NCBI GenBank assembly: GCA_023898705.1
Contig: CP060235.1
Span: 434,001-498,000, forward strand
DNA length: 64,000 nt
DNA from: Alphaproteobacteria bacterium
Lineage (GTDB): Bacteria > Pseudomonadota > Alphaproteobacteria > CAJXXZ01 > 1604HC
Direction: 5' to 3'
The notes under the pieces were generated by a model. That model saw nothing but the letters and a program-made list of their open reading frames with translations, was not told the origin of the DNA and did not search any database. A program made the translations under genes and the position numbers. Below, one piece after another: positions 9,172 to 18,023 of this stretch (positions are counted from its first letter, which is position 1; each line of letters starts with the position of its first letter).

Positions 9172-10341
9172 TCATGAGAAAAGTACTGATTTTTTCTGTT
9201 TTTTTCCATATCCTATCACTGATGCTTGATCAATTATTCTCTTTTCATCATGACAAATGACATTGTCAATATTTATGCTCCCGTTGCAGATTTTTCTTTT
9301 TGCATCGGAAATTGATGATGCAAAACCAATTTTTACTAATAATTCTGTTAATTTAACTGATGTAGTACATGTAAATTTATCTATGTGATCGGTTTCTTTT
9401 TTTTCAAATATAGAAATGCTTTTTTTATTAGCAGCTTGGGCTTGTTCTTCTCCATGGACCCATGTAGTTATTTGATCTGCTAACATTTTTTTTCCTTCAT
9501 TAATGAATTTTGTTGATATGGTTTCAATTTCACTAACTTCTAGGTCTGTAAATCTACGTAAGTAAGTTTCAACATCTGAGTCAGGTATATTTCTCCAAAA
9601 TTGCCAAAAATCAAATACACTTGTTTTTGTGCTATCTAACCAAACTGGTTTTCCAGTACTTTTACCCATTTTTTCACCATTAATAAGTAGTAAAGGCAAG
9701 GTAATTCCAAACACTTCCTCATGGGCCATTTTTCTGACTAAATTAATTCCACTAATTATATTGCCCCACTGATCAGATCCACCAATTTGTACATTGCAGC
9801 CATATTTTTTATGTAATTTATAGAAGTCGTAAGCTTGCAGAGTAGGGTAGGAAAATTCTAAAAAACTTAATGGCATGTTATTGGTTAACCTGTTCTTAAA
9901 AGTTTCAAGATTTACTAACTGATTTACCGAAAACTTAGTTCCTACTTCTCGTAAAAAATCTAATACTCCAATGCTTGATAGCCAATTAGAATTATCTTCA
10001 AAAATAGCCTTTGGAATTAAGTTTACAACTTGTTGTTGGATTTTTTGCATGTTTGTAGAAATCTCTTCCACCGATAACATTGGTCTCTCTTTTGTTTTCA
10101 TAGATGGATCACCTACCATAGTAGTTGCTTTGCCAAATAGAAAAATAGCTTTTTGATTATGTTGAGAAAAAATTGTCAACAGTTTTAAAGGTATTAAGTG
10201 TCCTATATGAAGGCTATCTGATGTCAAATCAACGCCTAGGTAACAACATAATGATTTTTGTAAAATGTGATTGTTAATTGCATCTTCATTTGTACATTGA
10301 TAAATAAGCTCTCTATCCTTTAAAAGCGATATAAAATTCAT
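9172..10341 (-). CDS. tyrS: tyrosine--tRNA ligase
   Basis: A 389-residue class I synthetase that charges tRNA(Tyr). The HIGH signature appears as LHIGHL about 45 residues in, after CCYLGVDLTSDS. The tyrosine-specific region has YDFYKLHKKYGCNVQIGGSDQWGNI, and the KMSKS loop reads KMGKS, followed by GKPVWLDS. The C terminus carries an S4-like RNA-binding segment (LLVKIGFASSISDAKRKICNGSI). Length and order of motifs match the TyrRS family of proteobacteria. It is the last gene of the minus-strand run that contains glyQ, glyS and the exonuclease, 59 bases after the latter. Confidence 0.96.
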   Translation of the reverse strand: MNFISLLKDRELIYQCTNEDAINNHILQKSLCCYLGVDLTSDSLHIGHLIPLKLLTIFSQHNQKAIFLFGKATTMVGDPSMKTKERPMLSVEEISTNMQKIQQQVVNLIPKAIFEDNSNWLSSIGVLDFLREVGTKFSVNQLVNLETFKNRLTNNMPLSFLEFSYPTLQAYDFYKLHKKYGCNVQIGGSDQWGNIISGINLVRKMAHEEVFGITLPLLLINGEKMGKSTGKPVWLDSTKTSVFDFWQFWRNIPDSDVETYLRRFTDLEVSEIETISTKFINEGKKMLADQITTWVHGEEQAQAANKKSISIFEKKETDHIDKFTCTTSVKLTELLVKIGFASSISDAKRKICNGSINIDNVICHDEKRIIDQASVIGYGKKQKKSVLFS

Positions 10342-10400
10342 TTGTTGAGTCTATCATATTTGCTATCCAAAAAGAATCTTTGGATACCTATAGGTGCCTG

Positions 10401-11240
10401 TTATATATATGATCTGAAATGATTGTTCAATTTATATTTGTTGATAAATTTGGTCAATCCATTATTATGTTCACTATAGATTAAATTATTTATACTAGGG
10501 ATTTGTAGATCATGTACAAGTCTCACCAAATTTCTAGATAATAAGGCTTGATCATAATATTTGATGAATTGCAACCTTCTTGCAGATGGCAATAATTTCG
10601 AAGCATTTTGCAGAATATTTTCCAATGTCCCAAAATCAGATACCCATTTTGCAGCAGTTTTAATGCCTATCGTCGGAACCCCAGGGATACAATCACTACT
10701 ATCTCCAACTAGTCCAAACAAATCAGGTATTTGTACTGGATCAACTCCAACTTTGTTTACTATATCTTCACTTTGCATCAAAAATAACTTAAATGGATCC
10801 ATCATGAACACATTTTTTCTTGTGACTAGTTGCATCAAATCTTTATCACAGGAAATTATGTAAATTGTTTGACAGATATCTATCGTTTGAGTTGTAAGGG
10901 AGGCTATCCAATCATCCGCTTCACATTCACTACCCTTAACGCTTGTAATATTTATACATTCAATTAATTCGAATAATAAATCAAACTGTGGAATAAGATC
11001 TTCAGGCGTACTTTGTCTATTTGATTTATACGATGGATACAACTTGTGTCTCCAAGTCTTTTGCCCACTATCTAGTGCTATAATCATATGTGTTGGCTCC
11101 AGTTTGTTTATCAGTTTAGTTATTGTTTTGATGAACCCTACTATCCCACCTACAGGTAAGCCATCTACATTGTAAAAATTTTTGAGTGCGAAGAAATTTC
11201 TAAATAAGATGCTAAATCCATCAATTATTACTAATTTCAT
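10401..11240 (-). CDS. stand-alone 5'-3' exonuclease (PolA N-terminal domain type)
   Basis: A 279-residue protein covering only the 5'-3' exonuclease (FEN-like) domain of DNA polymerase I, which removes RNA primers and nicks DNA flaps. Metal-binding signatures are all visible: IDGF near the N terminus, ALDSGQKTWRHKLYPSYKSNR-type stretch, CEADDWIASL, ISCDKDLMQLV, and LVGDSSDCIPGVPTIGIKTA, the helix-hairpin-helix. No polymerase domain follows; tyrS is next. I start it at MKLVIIDGF because the family begins there; an in-frame ATG at 11258 would add six residues. It overlaps the end of glyS by 20 bases. It may replace, or complement, a Pol I lacking this domain. Confidence 0.9.
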   Translation of the reverse strand: MKLVIIDGFSILFRNFFALKNFYNVDGLPVGGIVGFIKTITKLINKLEPTHMIIALDSGQKTWRHKLYPSYKSNRQSTPEDLIPQFDLLFELIECINITSVKGSECEADDWIASLTTQTIDICQTIYIISCDKDLMQLVTRKNVFMMDPFKLFLMQSEDIVNKVGVDPVQIPDLFGLVGDSSDCIPGVPTIGIKTAAKWVSDFGTLENILQNASKLLPSARRLQFIKYYDQALLSRNLVRLVHDLQIPSINNLIYSEHNNGLTKFINKYKLNNHFRSYI

Positions 11241-13113
11241 ATTTATCCCACTGAGCATAAGTACTAAATTTATTTTTAATTTGAAACAGCAAATCTTGTA
11301 AATGCACGTCTTGATCTACAAAGTTAGTCATAATAAGAGACTCTACTTCATTACTTAACTCATAAAAATTATCTAAACTTGATTCAACATTAAGAAGAGA
11401 AATTAATTTAGTGTACTTATTAGTATCAGCAATTAAATTTTGTTTGACTAAATTAAACCCTAATAAGCGCTTGTAAACATTAGCAATTTTTTCAAGTTTT
11501 GCTTTATCAAATTTAGCTATCTCATCTAATTTTTTAAATGATAGTTGTAGATCCAAGTCGTTACTCATTAATAGAGCTATCATTCCATATTTTTCATTCA
11601 AGTAGTAATTCAGTCTCTTTTGAAAGTATTCTAAAAATCCTGACATGTCTAATTTGATCTGTTGTTGATCAAATAAAGTCAATAATTTCTCTATATAAAC
11701 GTGAATGTTTTCATATGTAAACAATGCCCTGGCTTGGTATAAATTATCTATAATTTTTAAACATTTACGTCTTATAGCCAACGGATCTGAGGATCCAGTT
11801 GGTCTATTTCCTGCTCCCCAAAATCCTATAATACTATCTAGCTGTGTGATGATATTCAAAAAATATGATTCAAAGGATGAAAATACTCCAGTATATTGCT
11901 CAAGTAATATTTGACTTGTTGATGATGATGAATTAAGCTTTTTAGCATAAAAATAAGACATTAAACATTGTAATTCAGGCATTTCATCAACAACCTGCAT
12001 GCATAAATCTGTTTGTAATAACTGGCTGGCATCTATTATATCCTTATTGTTAGGTAAAAATTCTTTAACACATGCTGTAACTCTATCAGTTTTATCGTAC
12101 AAAGTTCCAAGATTTGGATAAAAGTTTGTATCCTTAAGTTTATGTATATAATAATCCAAATTATGTGACATATCTCTTGTATAAAGAAATAATCCGTCGT
12201 AGAGTCTTGAATTAAGAGTTTTGATTGTGTTTAGAATCAACTCCTTTCCGTTATCATCCATCTTGTACTCAGAAATTATAATAAGTTTTTTGATATCATT
12301 ACCATTGAATATCGCTAGGTGCTGTTGCCCATTTAATATATTGACTTTAATTTCTTTAGGAATATTGATGTTATCTTCGTACTCGGCAATGTATATATTG
12401 CATGCCTCAATTTTATCATTGATACTTAATATGTCATTTTGATCAATAACAATACTATTTTGTACGTTTTGTATTTGATTTATAATTTTCTCATTTTTGT
12501 TTTCCAAAAATATATTTTTACTTTCAAGTATATGTAAATAATCTTTCAAACAACCTGCGGTAAATTCTTCTTTTTTAATTAAATCAAAGATAAAACTAGA
12601 CGAGCTATGTAAATCAATTTCCTCCATATACCATAAAACAGGTGAATTATTAAAAATGGATGTAATTCTACTAATTGGTCTGAGCCATCCAAGTTTCTGT
12701 CCCCAAAACATAACCTTATTCCACTGCATACTCTTAATGAAGTCGCTACATAAAGTTGGTATGATATCCACAATTTTTGCACTTGGAGTTTTTTGAATAA
12801 AAAAATAATGACCTTCTTTTGTAAACAAATCAGATTCACTCTTTCCATATTTATTCAAAAATTTTTCTAATATTATTTTCTCTGCCTCAATTTTCGGACC
12901 TTTTACTTCTTTTGCAGTTTCAGGAAGTGAAATAGGCAAGTTCTGTATTGAGGCGATAACACGATTGTTTGTGATATAGGAGATGATATTTGCATCTTTA
13001 ATATGATATTTGTTTAATGTTTCTTGAATGCATGAATTCCATTTGTGCAAATTAGTCTTTCTAAATTCCGACGGCATTTGCTCACACATAATTTCAAACA
13101 ACAATTCAGACAT
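11221..13113 (-). CDS. glyS: glycine--tRNA ligase beta subunit
   Basis: This 630-residue protein is the beta subunit of the heterotetrameric (alpha2beta2) bacterial GlyRS; it binds tRNA(Gly) while the alpha subunit activates glycine. The N-terminal SELLFEIMCEQMPSEF matches the family's ELLfEigtEElPa, and the conserved FWGAGNRPTGSSDPLAIRR-type segment is present (as FWGAGNRPTGSSDPLAIRR). It is some 60 residues shorter than typical. The ATG at 13113 is preceded by TTTGGAGG at good spacing, which beats the TTG four codons upstream. It lies downstream of glyQ with a 34-codon ORF bridging the two, and its end overlaps the exonuclease gene. Confidence 0.94.
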   Translation of the reverse strand: MSELLFEIMCEQMPSEFRKTNLHKWNSCIQETLNKYHIKDANIISYITNNRVIASIQNLPISLPETAKEVKGPKIEAEKIILEKFLNKYGKSESDLFTKEGHYFFIQKTPSAKIVDIIPTLCSDFIKSMQWNKVMFWGQKLGWLRPISRITSIFNNSPVLWYMEEIDLHSSSSFIFDLIKKEEFTAGCLKDYLHILESKNIFLENKNEKIINQIQNVQNSIVIDQNDILSINDKIEACNIYIAEYEDNINIPKEIKVNILNGQQHLAIFNGNDIKKLIIISEYKMDDNGKELILNTIKTLNSRLYDGLFLYTRDMSHNLDYYIHKLKDTNFYPNLGTLYDKTDRVTACVKEFLPNNKDIIDASQLLQTDLCMQVVDEMPELQCLMSYFYAKKLNSSSSTSQILLEQYTGVFSSFESYFLNIITQLDSIIGFWGAGNRPTGSSDPLAIRRKCLKIIDNLYQARALFTYENIHVYIEKLLTLFDQQQIKLDMSGFLEYFQKRLNYYLNEKYGMIALLMSNDLDLQLSFKKLDEIAKFDKAKLEKIANVYKRLLGFNLVKQNLIADTNKYTKLISLLNVESSLDNFYELSNEVESLIMTNFVDQDVHLQDLLFQIKNKFSTYAQWDKYEISNN

Positions 13114-13210
13114 TATAACCTCCAAATCTTATAGCATTATTGTTTCTATAGACTGTTTGTATATTCGTCATTGCCATATTTACTGTTACTCCTTTTCTCA
13201 ATTTACTCAT
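13106..13210 (-). CDS. 34-residue ORF bridging glyQ and glyS
   Basis: A small ORF fills the space between glyQ and glyS. It begins inside the last codons of glyQ (ATG at 13210; a second in-frame ATG at 13213) and its TGA lies 6 bases inside glyS. A good Shine-Dalgarno sequence, TTTTGGAG (GGAG at 13217-13220), sits 6 bases before the ATG. The peptide starts MSKLRKGVTVN and ends with AIRFGGYNV. It is not a known family to me. It may encode a small protein, or serve to couple translation of glyS to glyQ so the subunits are made in balance. It is too short for composition to decide. Confidence 0.45.
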   Translation of the reverse strand: MSKLRKGVTVNMAMTNIQTVYRNNNAIRFGGYNV

Positions 13211-14027
13211 CATGATCTCCAAAATTAACACATTTTTCTCCAACATGGCGAAGTTTTTCCATGAAATTAACTCGCTCTGTGGAACTGAAAGCTTGTCTTG
13301 CTTCTAGAGTATTGAAGTAATGGCTAGCATACAAAAAAGACTCATATGCTGGATACTGTAACTGGTTCTTTAAAAGCTCAGTTGCATTTTTCAAACTAAT
13401 ATCAAAAAGTGATAGTAATATTTCTATATCGTACGCATCATTAGAAGCCAAACTGAATTCCTTGTCATCTAAGTCTTCATATTGTAGGTTTTTCTGCCAA
13501 TATATTTTTCTCCAATCATCTACTTGTTGTAAATGCATTGCTATTCTTTCCAATCCATAAGTCAATTCTACAACTGGACTTTTCATGGCTTTTCCACCAA
13601 TTTGTTGAAAATAGGTGAACTGTGAAATTTCGCTATTATCTACCCAAACTTCACTTCCCACACCAAAGGCTCCCAAATTTGGACTTTGCCAATTGCCTGC
13701 TATAAATTTGATCTCATGATTATCGAATGCAAAACCTAAATCTTTTAGACTATCTAAATATAAATCTTGTATGTTTTGTGGAATCGGATTAATAGTAACT
13801 TGAAATTGGTGATGTTTATAAAGTCGGTTTTTACTGTTAGTTCTGCTATCTTGCGGTCTTCTACAGCCTTGTATATAGGCTAATTTATGTTTTTGCCTTG
13901 CATTAAGAATGAAATATGGGTGCATAGTGGCCGCTCCGACTGGTATATCAGTCGGCAATATAATTTTACATCCAAGTTTTCCCCAGTATGAAGTCAATCT
14001 ATTAATTATATCTATAAATGTGATCAT
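13203..14027 (-). CDS. glyQ: glycine--tRNA ligase alpha subunit
   Basis: A 274-residue class II catalytic subunit of alpha2beta2 GlyRS. It begins with FIDIINRLTSYWGKLGCKIILP and has the family signatures PVGAATMHPYF, AYIQGCRRPQDSR and HHQFQVTINP, followed by FIAGNWQSPNLGAFGVGSEVW-type catalytic strand and VELTYGLERIAMHLQ near motif 3. Length is slightly below the usual 285-300. It overlaps the preceding HemY-like gene by 4 bases (ATGA) and is followed by the bridging small ORF and then glyS, the classical glyQS arrangement. Confidence 0.96.
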   Translation of the reverse strand: MITFIDIINRLTSYWGKLGCKIILPTDIPVGAATMHPYFILNARQKHKLAYIQGCRRPQDSRTNSKNRLYKHHQFQVTINPIPQNIQDLYLDSLKDLGFAFDNHEIKFIAGNWQSPNLGAFGVGSEVWVDNSEISQFTYFQQIGGKAMKSPVVELTYGLERIAMHLQQVDDWRKIYWQKNLQYEDLDDKEFSLASNDAYDIEILLSLFDISLKNATELLKNQLQYPAYESFLYASHYFNTLEARQAFSSTERVNFMEKLRHVGEKCVNFGDHDE

Positions 14028-15106
14028 AATATGTCTATATTATTGATCATATTGTCGATTATGTCAGTAAGGTATTGTATCTTATTATTCATAATTATTT
14101 CATTCTTCAATAATAAAATCGTGTAGCTTTTCTCATCAATAGATTTAATATCTTGCAATGCAGCATGAGATTTATCGTAATTGTTTTGCATGATCGTTAC
14201 ATAGCATTTAATCAACTTACTTTCTAAGGAATCAGGAAAATGACTGGTCAAATTTGCTATTGCAGATTCAATATTGCGAGTTGTTTGAGATTTATTACTT
14301 AATGATTCATATTTATTGTTCAGTAATTTAAGGTATTCTAAAGCTAACTTAAAAGAAGGTTTCTTTTTCCAAATAGTTTCAATTATTCGAATCTTATCTT
14401 GATTCATGCTTTTGCGACAATACTCTAAGCTTATATCCAAATTATACATATCGTATTTTAAAGCTTCTTCTAAATCACTCAGATTATGCGTCTCCTTATA
14501 TTTTGTAAATAATATCTCAGCAAGTCGTTCATCTTTATTTCGAAATTTACCTGCTAGTATCATACAATCATCATATTGTTTTATTTTTAAGTAAGTTTTG
14601 AATAGATCTTCTTGTGCCCAGCTAGAACCGTAATCGTAAGTTAACTTTTTCAAAGATTGTAGGTGAGTCCCACAATCATTTTCTGATTTAGTCGTCAAGA
14701 TATTAGTGAATATATCATTACTTGTATAATTATCTAAAGTTTTAGAAATCTGTGAATTAGGCTGTAATACAAACATAATTAAGTTATGTACAATATTATT
14801 TTGCTCATATATAATTTTTGTGTTTTTATTACACAAAAAATGACTAACGCTATCAACTAATCTTTTTGTTGCTAGTTTATTTCTATATTCGTAATAGCTA
14901 TTTAATTTTTTTCGAAAAAAAGCACTTGTGTTGAAAATGATATTATAAACAATTTTTATACTAGCAAAGCAAATTGTCAAAAATATTACATATGTTGATA
15001 GTTTATAAGAAAAGGTGATATCTCCTATTTCTAAATTAATTGGGATGTGATTTAACGTTTTAATTAATAGAACTACAATGGAAATAAGTAAAATTTTGAT
15101 TATCAT
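14024..15106 (-). CDS. HemY-like membrane TPR protein
   Basis: A 360-residue protein with two predicted N-terminal transmembrane segments (about residues 1-15 and 36-60) separated by an EIGDITFSYKLST segment. This layout matches the HemY N-terminal domain of proteobacteria, where W.gyrieTS lies between two membrane helices, followed by helical TPR-like repeats facing the cytoplasm or periplasm. The remainder here is helical with TPR-like pairs (for example YLKLLNNKYESLS). HemY is linked by location to tetrapyrrole genes, but its activity is unsettled, and no hem genes are adjacent here. The stop overlaps the glyQ start by 4 bases. Confidence 0.55.
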   Translation of the reverse strand: MIIKILLISIVVLLIKTLNHIPINLEIGDITFSYKLSTYVIFLTICFASIKIVYNIIFNTSAFFRKKLNSYYEYRNKLATKRLVDSVSHFLCNKNTKIIYEQNNIVHNLIMFVLQPNSQISKTLDNYTSNDIFTNILTTKSENDCGTHLQSLKKLTYDYGSSWAQEDLFKTYLKIKQYDDCMILAGKFRNKDERLAEILFTKYKETHNLSDLEEALKYDMYNLDISLEYCRKSMNQDKIRIIETIWKKKPSFKLALEYLKLLNNKYESLSNKSQTTRNIESAIANLTSHFPDSLESKLIKCYVTIMQNNYDKSHAALQDIKSIDEKSYTILLLKNEIIMNNKIQYLTDIIDNMINNIDIL

Positions 15107-15161
15107 AATTTTCCTGCCTTGATATTTTGAAGCTCAGGATAATTAATCATAAATATTCTAT

Positions 15162-15647
15162 TCATTGAACAGGTTCCTCTAGTATTTTGTGATATACTTC
15201 TACCCATTTTTGTGAATTTTTTATCCAATGCTGCGATGTTATAGATAATTCTGATTGTGGGATAGCTGATAGCATTTTTACAGCCATGATAAATCCTTCG
15301 GGAGACATTTGAGCACATTTATGAGCCTGTTGGACTATATTCTCATGATCGGATCCAAAAGCTGAGACTTTAATAAAATTGAGAGTATATTTTAGTAAAG
15401 ATTTTTTTTGTGATTTTTTCAACATCATCGACATTAATGGCATAGATTGTCTTAATTTTGCTAATGAAAGCAAATGATGATTTAGGTAATTTATCTCTTC
15501 GTGTTCAGAAATATAATCTGGTAATGAGCCTAGGAATAAGATGTAGAAATCATTCGCTTTCTCATGTTTACTTTGTGCATGGCTACTGAGTAAATTTGTT
15601 AAGCATAAACAAGCTAATATAAAAAAAGTCATCCTCAATTCTATCAT
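15162..15647 (-). CDS. predicted secreted or periplasmic protein of unknown function
   Basis: A 161-residue protein I do not recognise. The N terminus has a hydrophobic core (MTFFILACLCLTNLL) followed by SSHAQS, so a signal peptide cleaved after HAQ or SHA is likely. The rest is helical and basic with several Met-rich helices. Translation could start at the first ATG or five codons later (MTFF); neither has a well-spaced ribosome binding site. It lies 45 bases after topA and 55 bases before the HemY-like gene. In other alphaproteobacteria a mitofilin-like protein precedes hemY; this could be a shortened counterpart, but sequence support is lacking. Confidence 0.55.
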   Translation of the reverse strand: MIELRMTFFILACLCLTNLLSSHAQSKHEKANDFYILFLGSLPDYISEHEEINYLNHHLLSLAKLRQSMPLMSMMLKKSQKKSLLKYTLNFIKVSAFGSDHENIVQQAHKCAQMSPEGFIMAVKMLSAIPQSELSITSQHWIKNSQKWVEVYHKILEEPVQ

Positions 15648-15692
15648 TTTTTATTGGATAAATCACTATATAAATTTTTAGTCAATCTAAAG

Positions 15693-17963
15693 TTATTTTT
15701 TTGCCTTTTGATTTTTATCATCTATTTTCTTTTTATTTCGCGGTAGATTTAATATTTCCATACATTCTTCGAGAGTAACTGTAAAAGGATTTTTCTTGAG
15801 TGAAACATAAGTATTCTTATATAAAATCCATGGTCCAAATTTCCCTATGCCAACTTTTATTTCTGAGTTGTCTTCGTTAGCTATCCCGACAACTTTAGGA
15901 AAGTTTTTTAATTCCATAGCTTCCTCTAAAGTTAGATTATGAGGTGGTTCGAACATCTTCGGAAGCATAATGCGTGTTTTTATATCAGTACTTCCCCATT
16001 GTAAGTAATATCCATATGGGCCATGCTTGATTAAAATTTCATCCTGTGTAACAGGATCTTGTCCAACTATGACTTGATTTTGGTCTAATTCACTCTCAAT
16101 TGATTTGTTCCATTTGCAGTTAGGATAATTTGAACAACACAAAAATCCATTGCCCTTACTTATCCTTAACTCTTGAATTCCATCTGAACATTTTGTACAT
16201 TTAACTTCTTTATCTGATTTAAAAAAATGATACATGTATGTATTAGAGATGTTTTTAAATACATCTTTTATATTTAAATTGGTGCTTTCGTGTATTTTTA
16301 GTTTGAATTCATTCCAGAAATCTTTTAATAATTTTTTCCATTCTTTTTCTCCATTTGACACCAAATCAAGTTCATTTTCTAGTTCTGAAGTAAATTCATC
16401 TTGCACATAAAGGCTAAAATGGCTTTTTAAAAATGCAGAAACAAGCCACCCTAGATTAGATGGAACCAAACTTTTGTTTTGTTTTACGACATATTGGCGA
16501 GATTGCAATACATAAAGTATATTTGCGTAAGTACTTGGTCTACCTATACCATGCTCTTCCAAATATTTGATTAATGACGTTTCTGTAAATCGTGATGGTG
16601 CCTTAGTCTGGTGTTCTTCTGTTTTGATATCTTGTTGCAAAACCTGATCTTTTATAAAATTCCACACTTCTGTATTTTCTGATTTTTCCAAGTTGTATAG
16701 TTTTTGAAACCCGTCAAATTTGTTTTTTACACCATGTGCTTTCCAGACTGATTTAGCTCCTTGAATTGTTAAATTGCATATTTCATATACTGCTGGAGAC
16801 ATTTGAGAGCTAACCGCTCTTTCCCATATCAATTTATATAATTTAAAACAATCATTGTCTAAATATTCTTTAATTGAATTTGGAGTATGTTTAAAATTAG
16901 TTGGTCTAATAGCCTCATGAGCTTCCTGAGCATTTCTAACTTTGGATTTGAATGTGTTAGGAGTGGCTGGCAAGTAATCATCCCCAAAAGTATTTTTAAT
17001 GAGATTTCTACATTCTTCTATTTTATCTTTTGCTATATGTACAGAATCCGTTCTCATGTAAGTAATTAAACCTGTAATATTATTCCCAATTTGAATACCT
17101 TCATACAACTTTTGCGCTACTTTCATAGTGAAAATTGGTTGCCATCCGAGTTTGTTTGCTGCTTCTTGCTGTAGGGTAGAGGTGATCAATGGAGGTGAAG
17201 ATCGTTTGATCTGATCCTTTATTTCTATATCAGAAACATGATAGACCTCTTGTTTCAACTTTTGCATTATAGATTCTAACTGATCTGCTTGAATAGTAAA
17301 TTTGTCTATTTTTTCTTTTTCAAATTCTATAAGATCAGCTGAGCATTGATGTTTTTTTTGAGTAAATATCGCATGAAATGTCCAATAATTTTGCGGTATA
17401 AATGCTTCTATTTCACTTTCTCTGTCCGTGATTATTCTCAATGCTGCAGATTGTACCCTACCAGCAGACTTACTACCTGGTACTTTTCTCCAGAGAATAG
17501 GAGATATGCTAAACCCTACTAGATAATCTAGTCCTAGTCTTGCCATATAGGCATCAACTAATTTTTCATTAATTTTATCGAGGTTTTTTAGAGATTCTTT
17601 TATTGCGTTTGGTGTAATTGAATGAAAGCTCATACGAGAAATTTTTTTATTTATTTCAGATTTTTTTAACAGTTGACATAAATGCCATGCAATTGCTTCT
17701 CCTTCCCTATCAGGGTCAGTAGCTAAAATAATTTCATCACTCAGTTTTGCTTGTGAAAGTATGCTTTTTAATGCCTTGTCGGCTTTTGTAGGTATTTCCC
17801 AATGCATGTCAAAATCATGTTCTGGATCAACTGATCCTGATTTTTTTGACAAAGCTCTAATATGCCCATAGCTTGCCAATACTTTATAGGAAGTATTTTC
17901 ATCTTTTAAGTAAGAAGATAAAGCTTTAGCTTTAGTAGGAGACTCAACTACAATTAATTTCAT
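15693..17963 (-). CDS. topA: DNA topoisomerase I (type IA)
   Basis: A 756-residue type IA topoisomerase that relaxes negative supercoils. The Toprim domain opens with IVVESPTKAKALSSYL and contains ATDPDREGEAIAWHL, the acidic metal-binding triad. The active-site tyrosine is Y302 in GLITYMRTDSV. Further conserved blocks are SAGRVQSAALRII and GIGRPSTYANI. The C-terminal region keeps one zinc ribbon (CTKC...CCSNYPNC, about residues 590-625) and then two topoisomerase C-terminal repeats with FGPWI/GPYGYYLQWG motifs, ending in a Lys-rich tail. It follows dprA by 60 bases in the alphaproteobacterial order plsY-dprA-topA. Confidence 0.97.
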   Translation of the reverse strand: MKLIVVESPTKAKALSSYLKDENTSYKVLASYGHIRALSKKSGSVDPEHDFDMHWEIPTKADKALKSILSQAKLSDEIILATDPDREGEAIAWHLCQLLKKSEINKKISRMSFHSITPNAIKESLKNLDKINEKLVDAYMARLGLDYLVGFSISPILWRKVPGSKSAGRVQSAALRIITDRESEIEAFIPQNYWTFHAIFTQKKHQCSADLIEFEKEKIDKFTIQADQLESIMQKLKQEVYHVSDIEIKDQIKRSSPPLITSTLQQEAANKLGWQPIFTMKVAQKLYEGIQIGNNITGLITYMRTDSVHIAKDKIEECRNLIKNTFGDDYLPATPNTFKSKVRNAQEAHEAIRPTNFKHTPNSIKEYLDNDCFKLYKLIWERAVSSQMSPAVYEICNLTIQGAKSVWKAHGVKNKFDGFQKLYNLEKSENTEVWNFIKDQVLQQDIKTEEHQTKAPSRFTETSLIKYLEEHGIGRPSTYANILYVLQSRQYVVKQNKSLVPSNLGWLVSAFLKSHFSLYVQDEFTSELENELDLVSNGEKEWKKLLKDFWNEFKLKIHESTNLNIKDVFKNISNTYMYHFFKSDKEVKCTKCSDGIQELRISKGNGFLCCSNYPNCKWNKSIESELDQNQVIVGQDPVTQDEILIKHGPYGYYLQWGSTDIKTRIMLPKMFEPPHNLTLEEAMELKNFPKVVGIANEDNSEIKVGIGKFGPWILYKNTYVSLKKNPFTVTLEECMEILNLPRNKKKIDDKNQKAKK

Positions 17964-18023
17964 AAGAACGAAGTTACATCATATTTGCTTTGATAGCAAT
18001 AATTGCAGTGGATTTTAAAGTAT

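Noticed and set aside
10401..11240. Frameshifted full-length polA
   Set aside because: The sequence after the exonuclease stop holds no polymerase motifs in any frame; tyrS follows directly.
15103..15318. 71-codon minus-strand ORF
   Set aside because: It overlaps the exported 161-residue protein out of frame and shows no start signal; it is a shadow.
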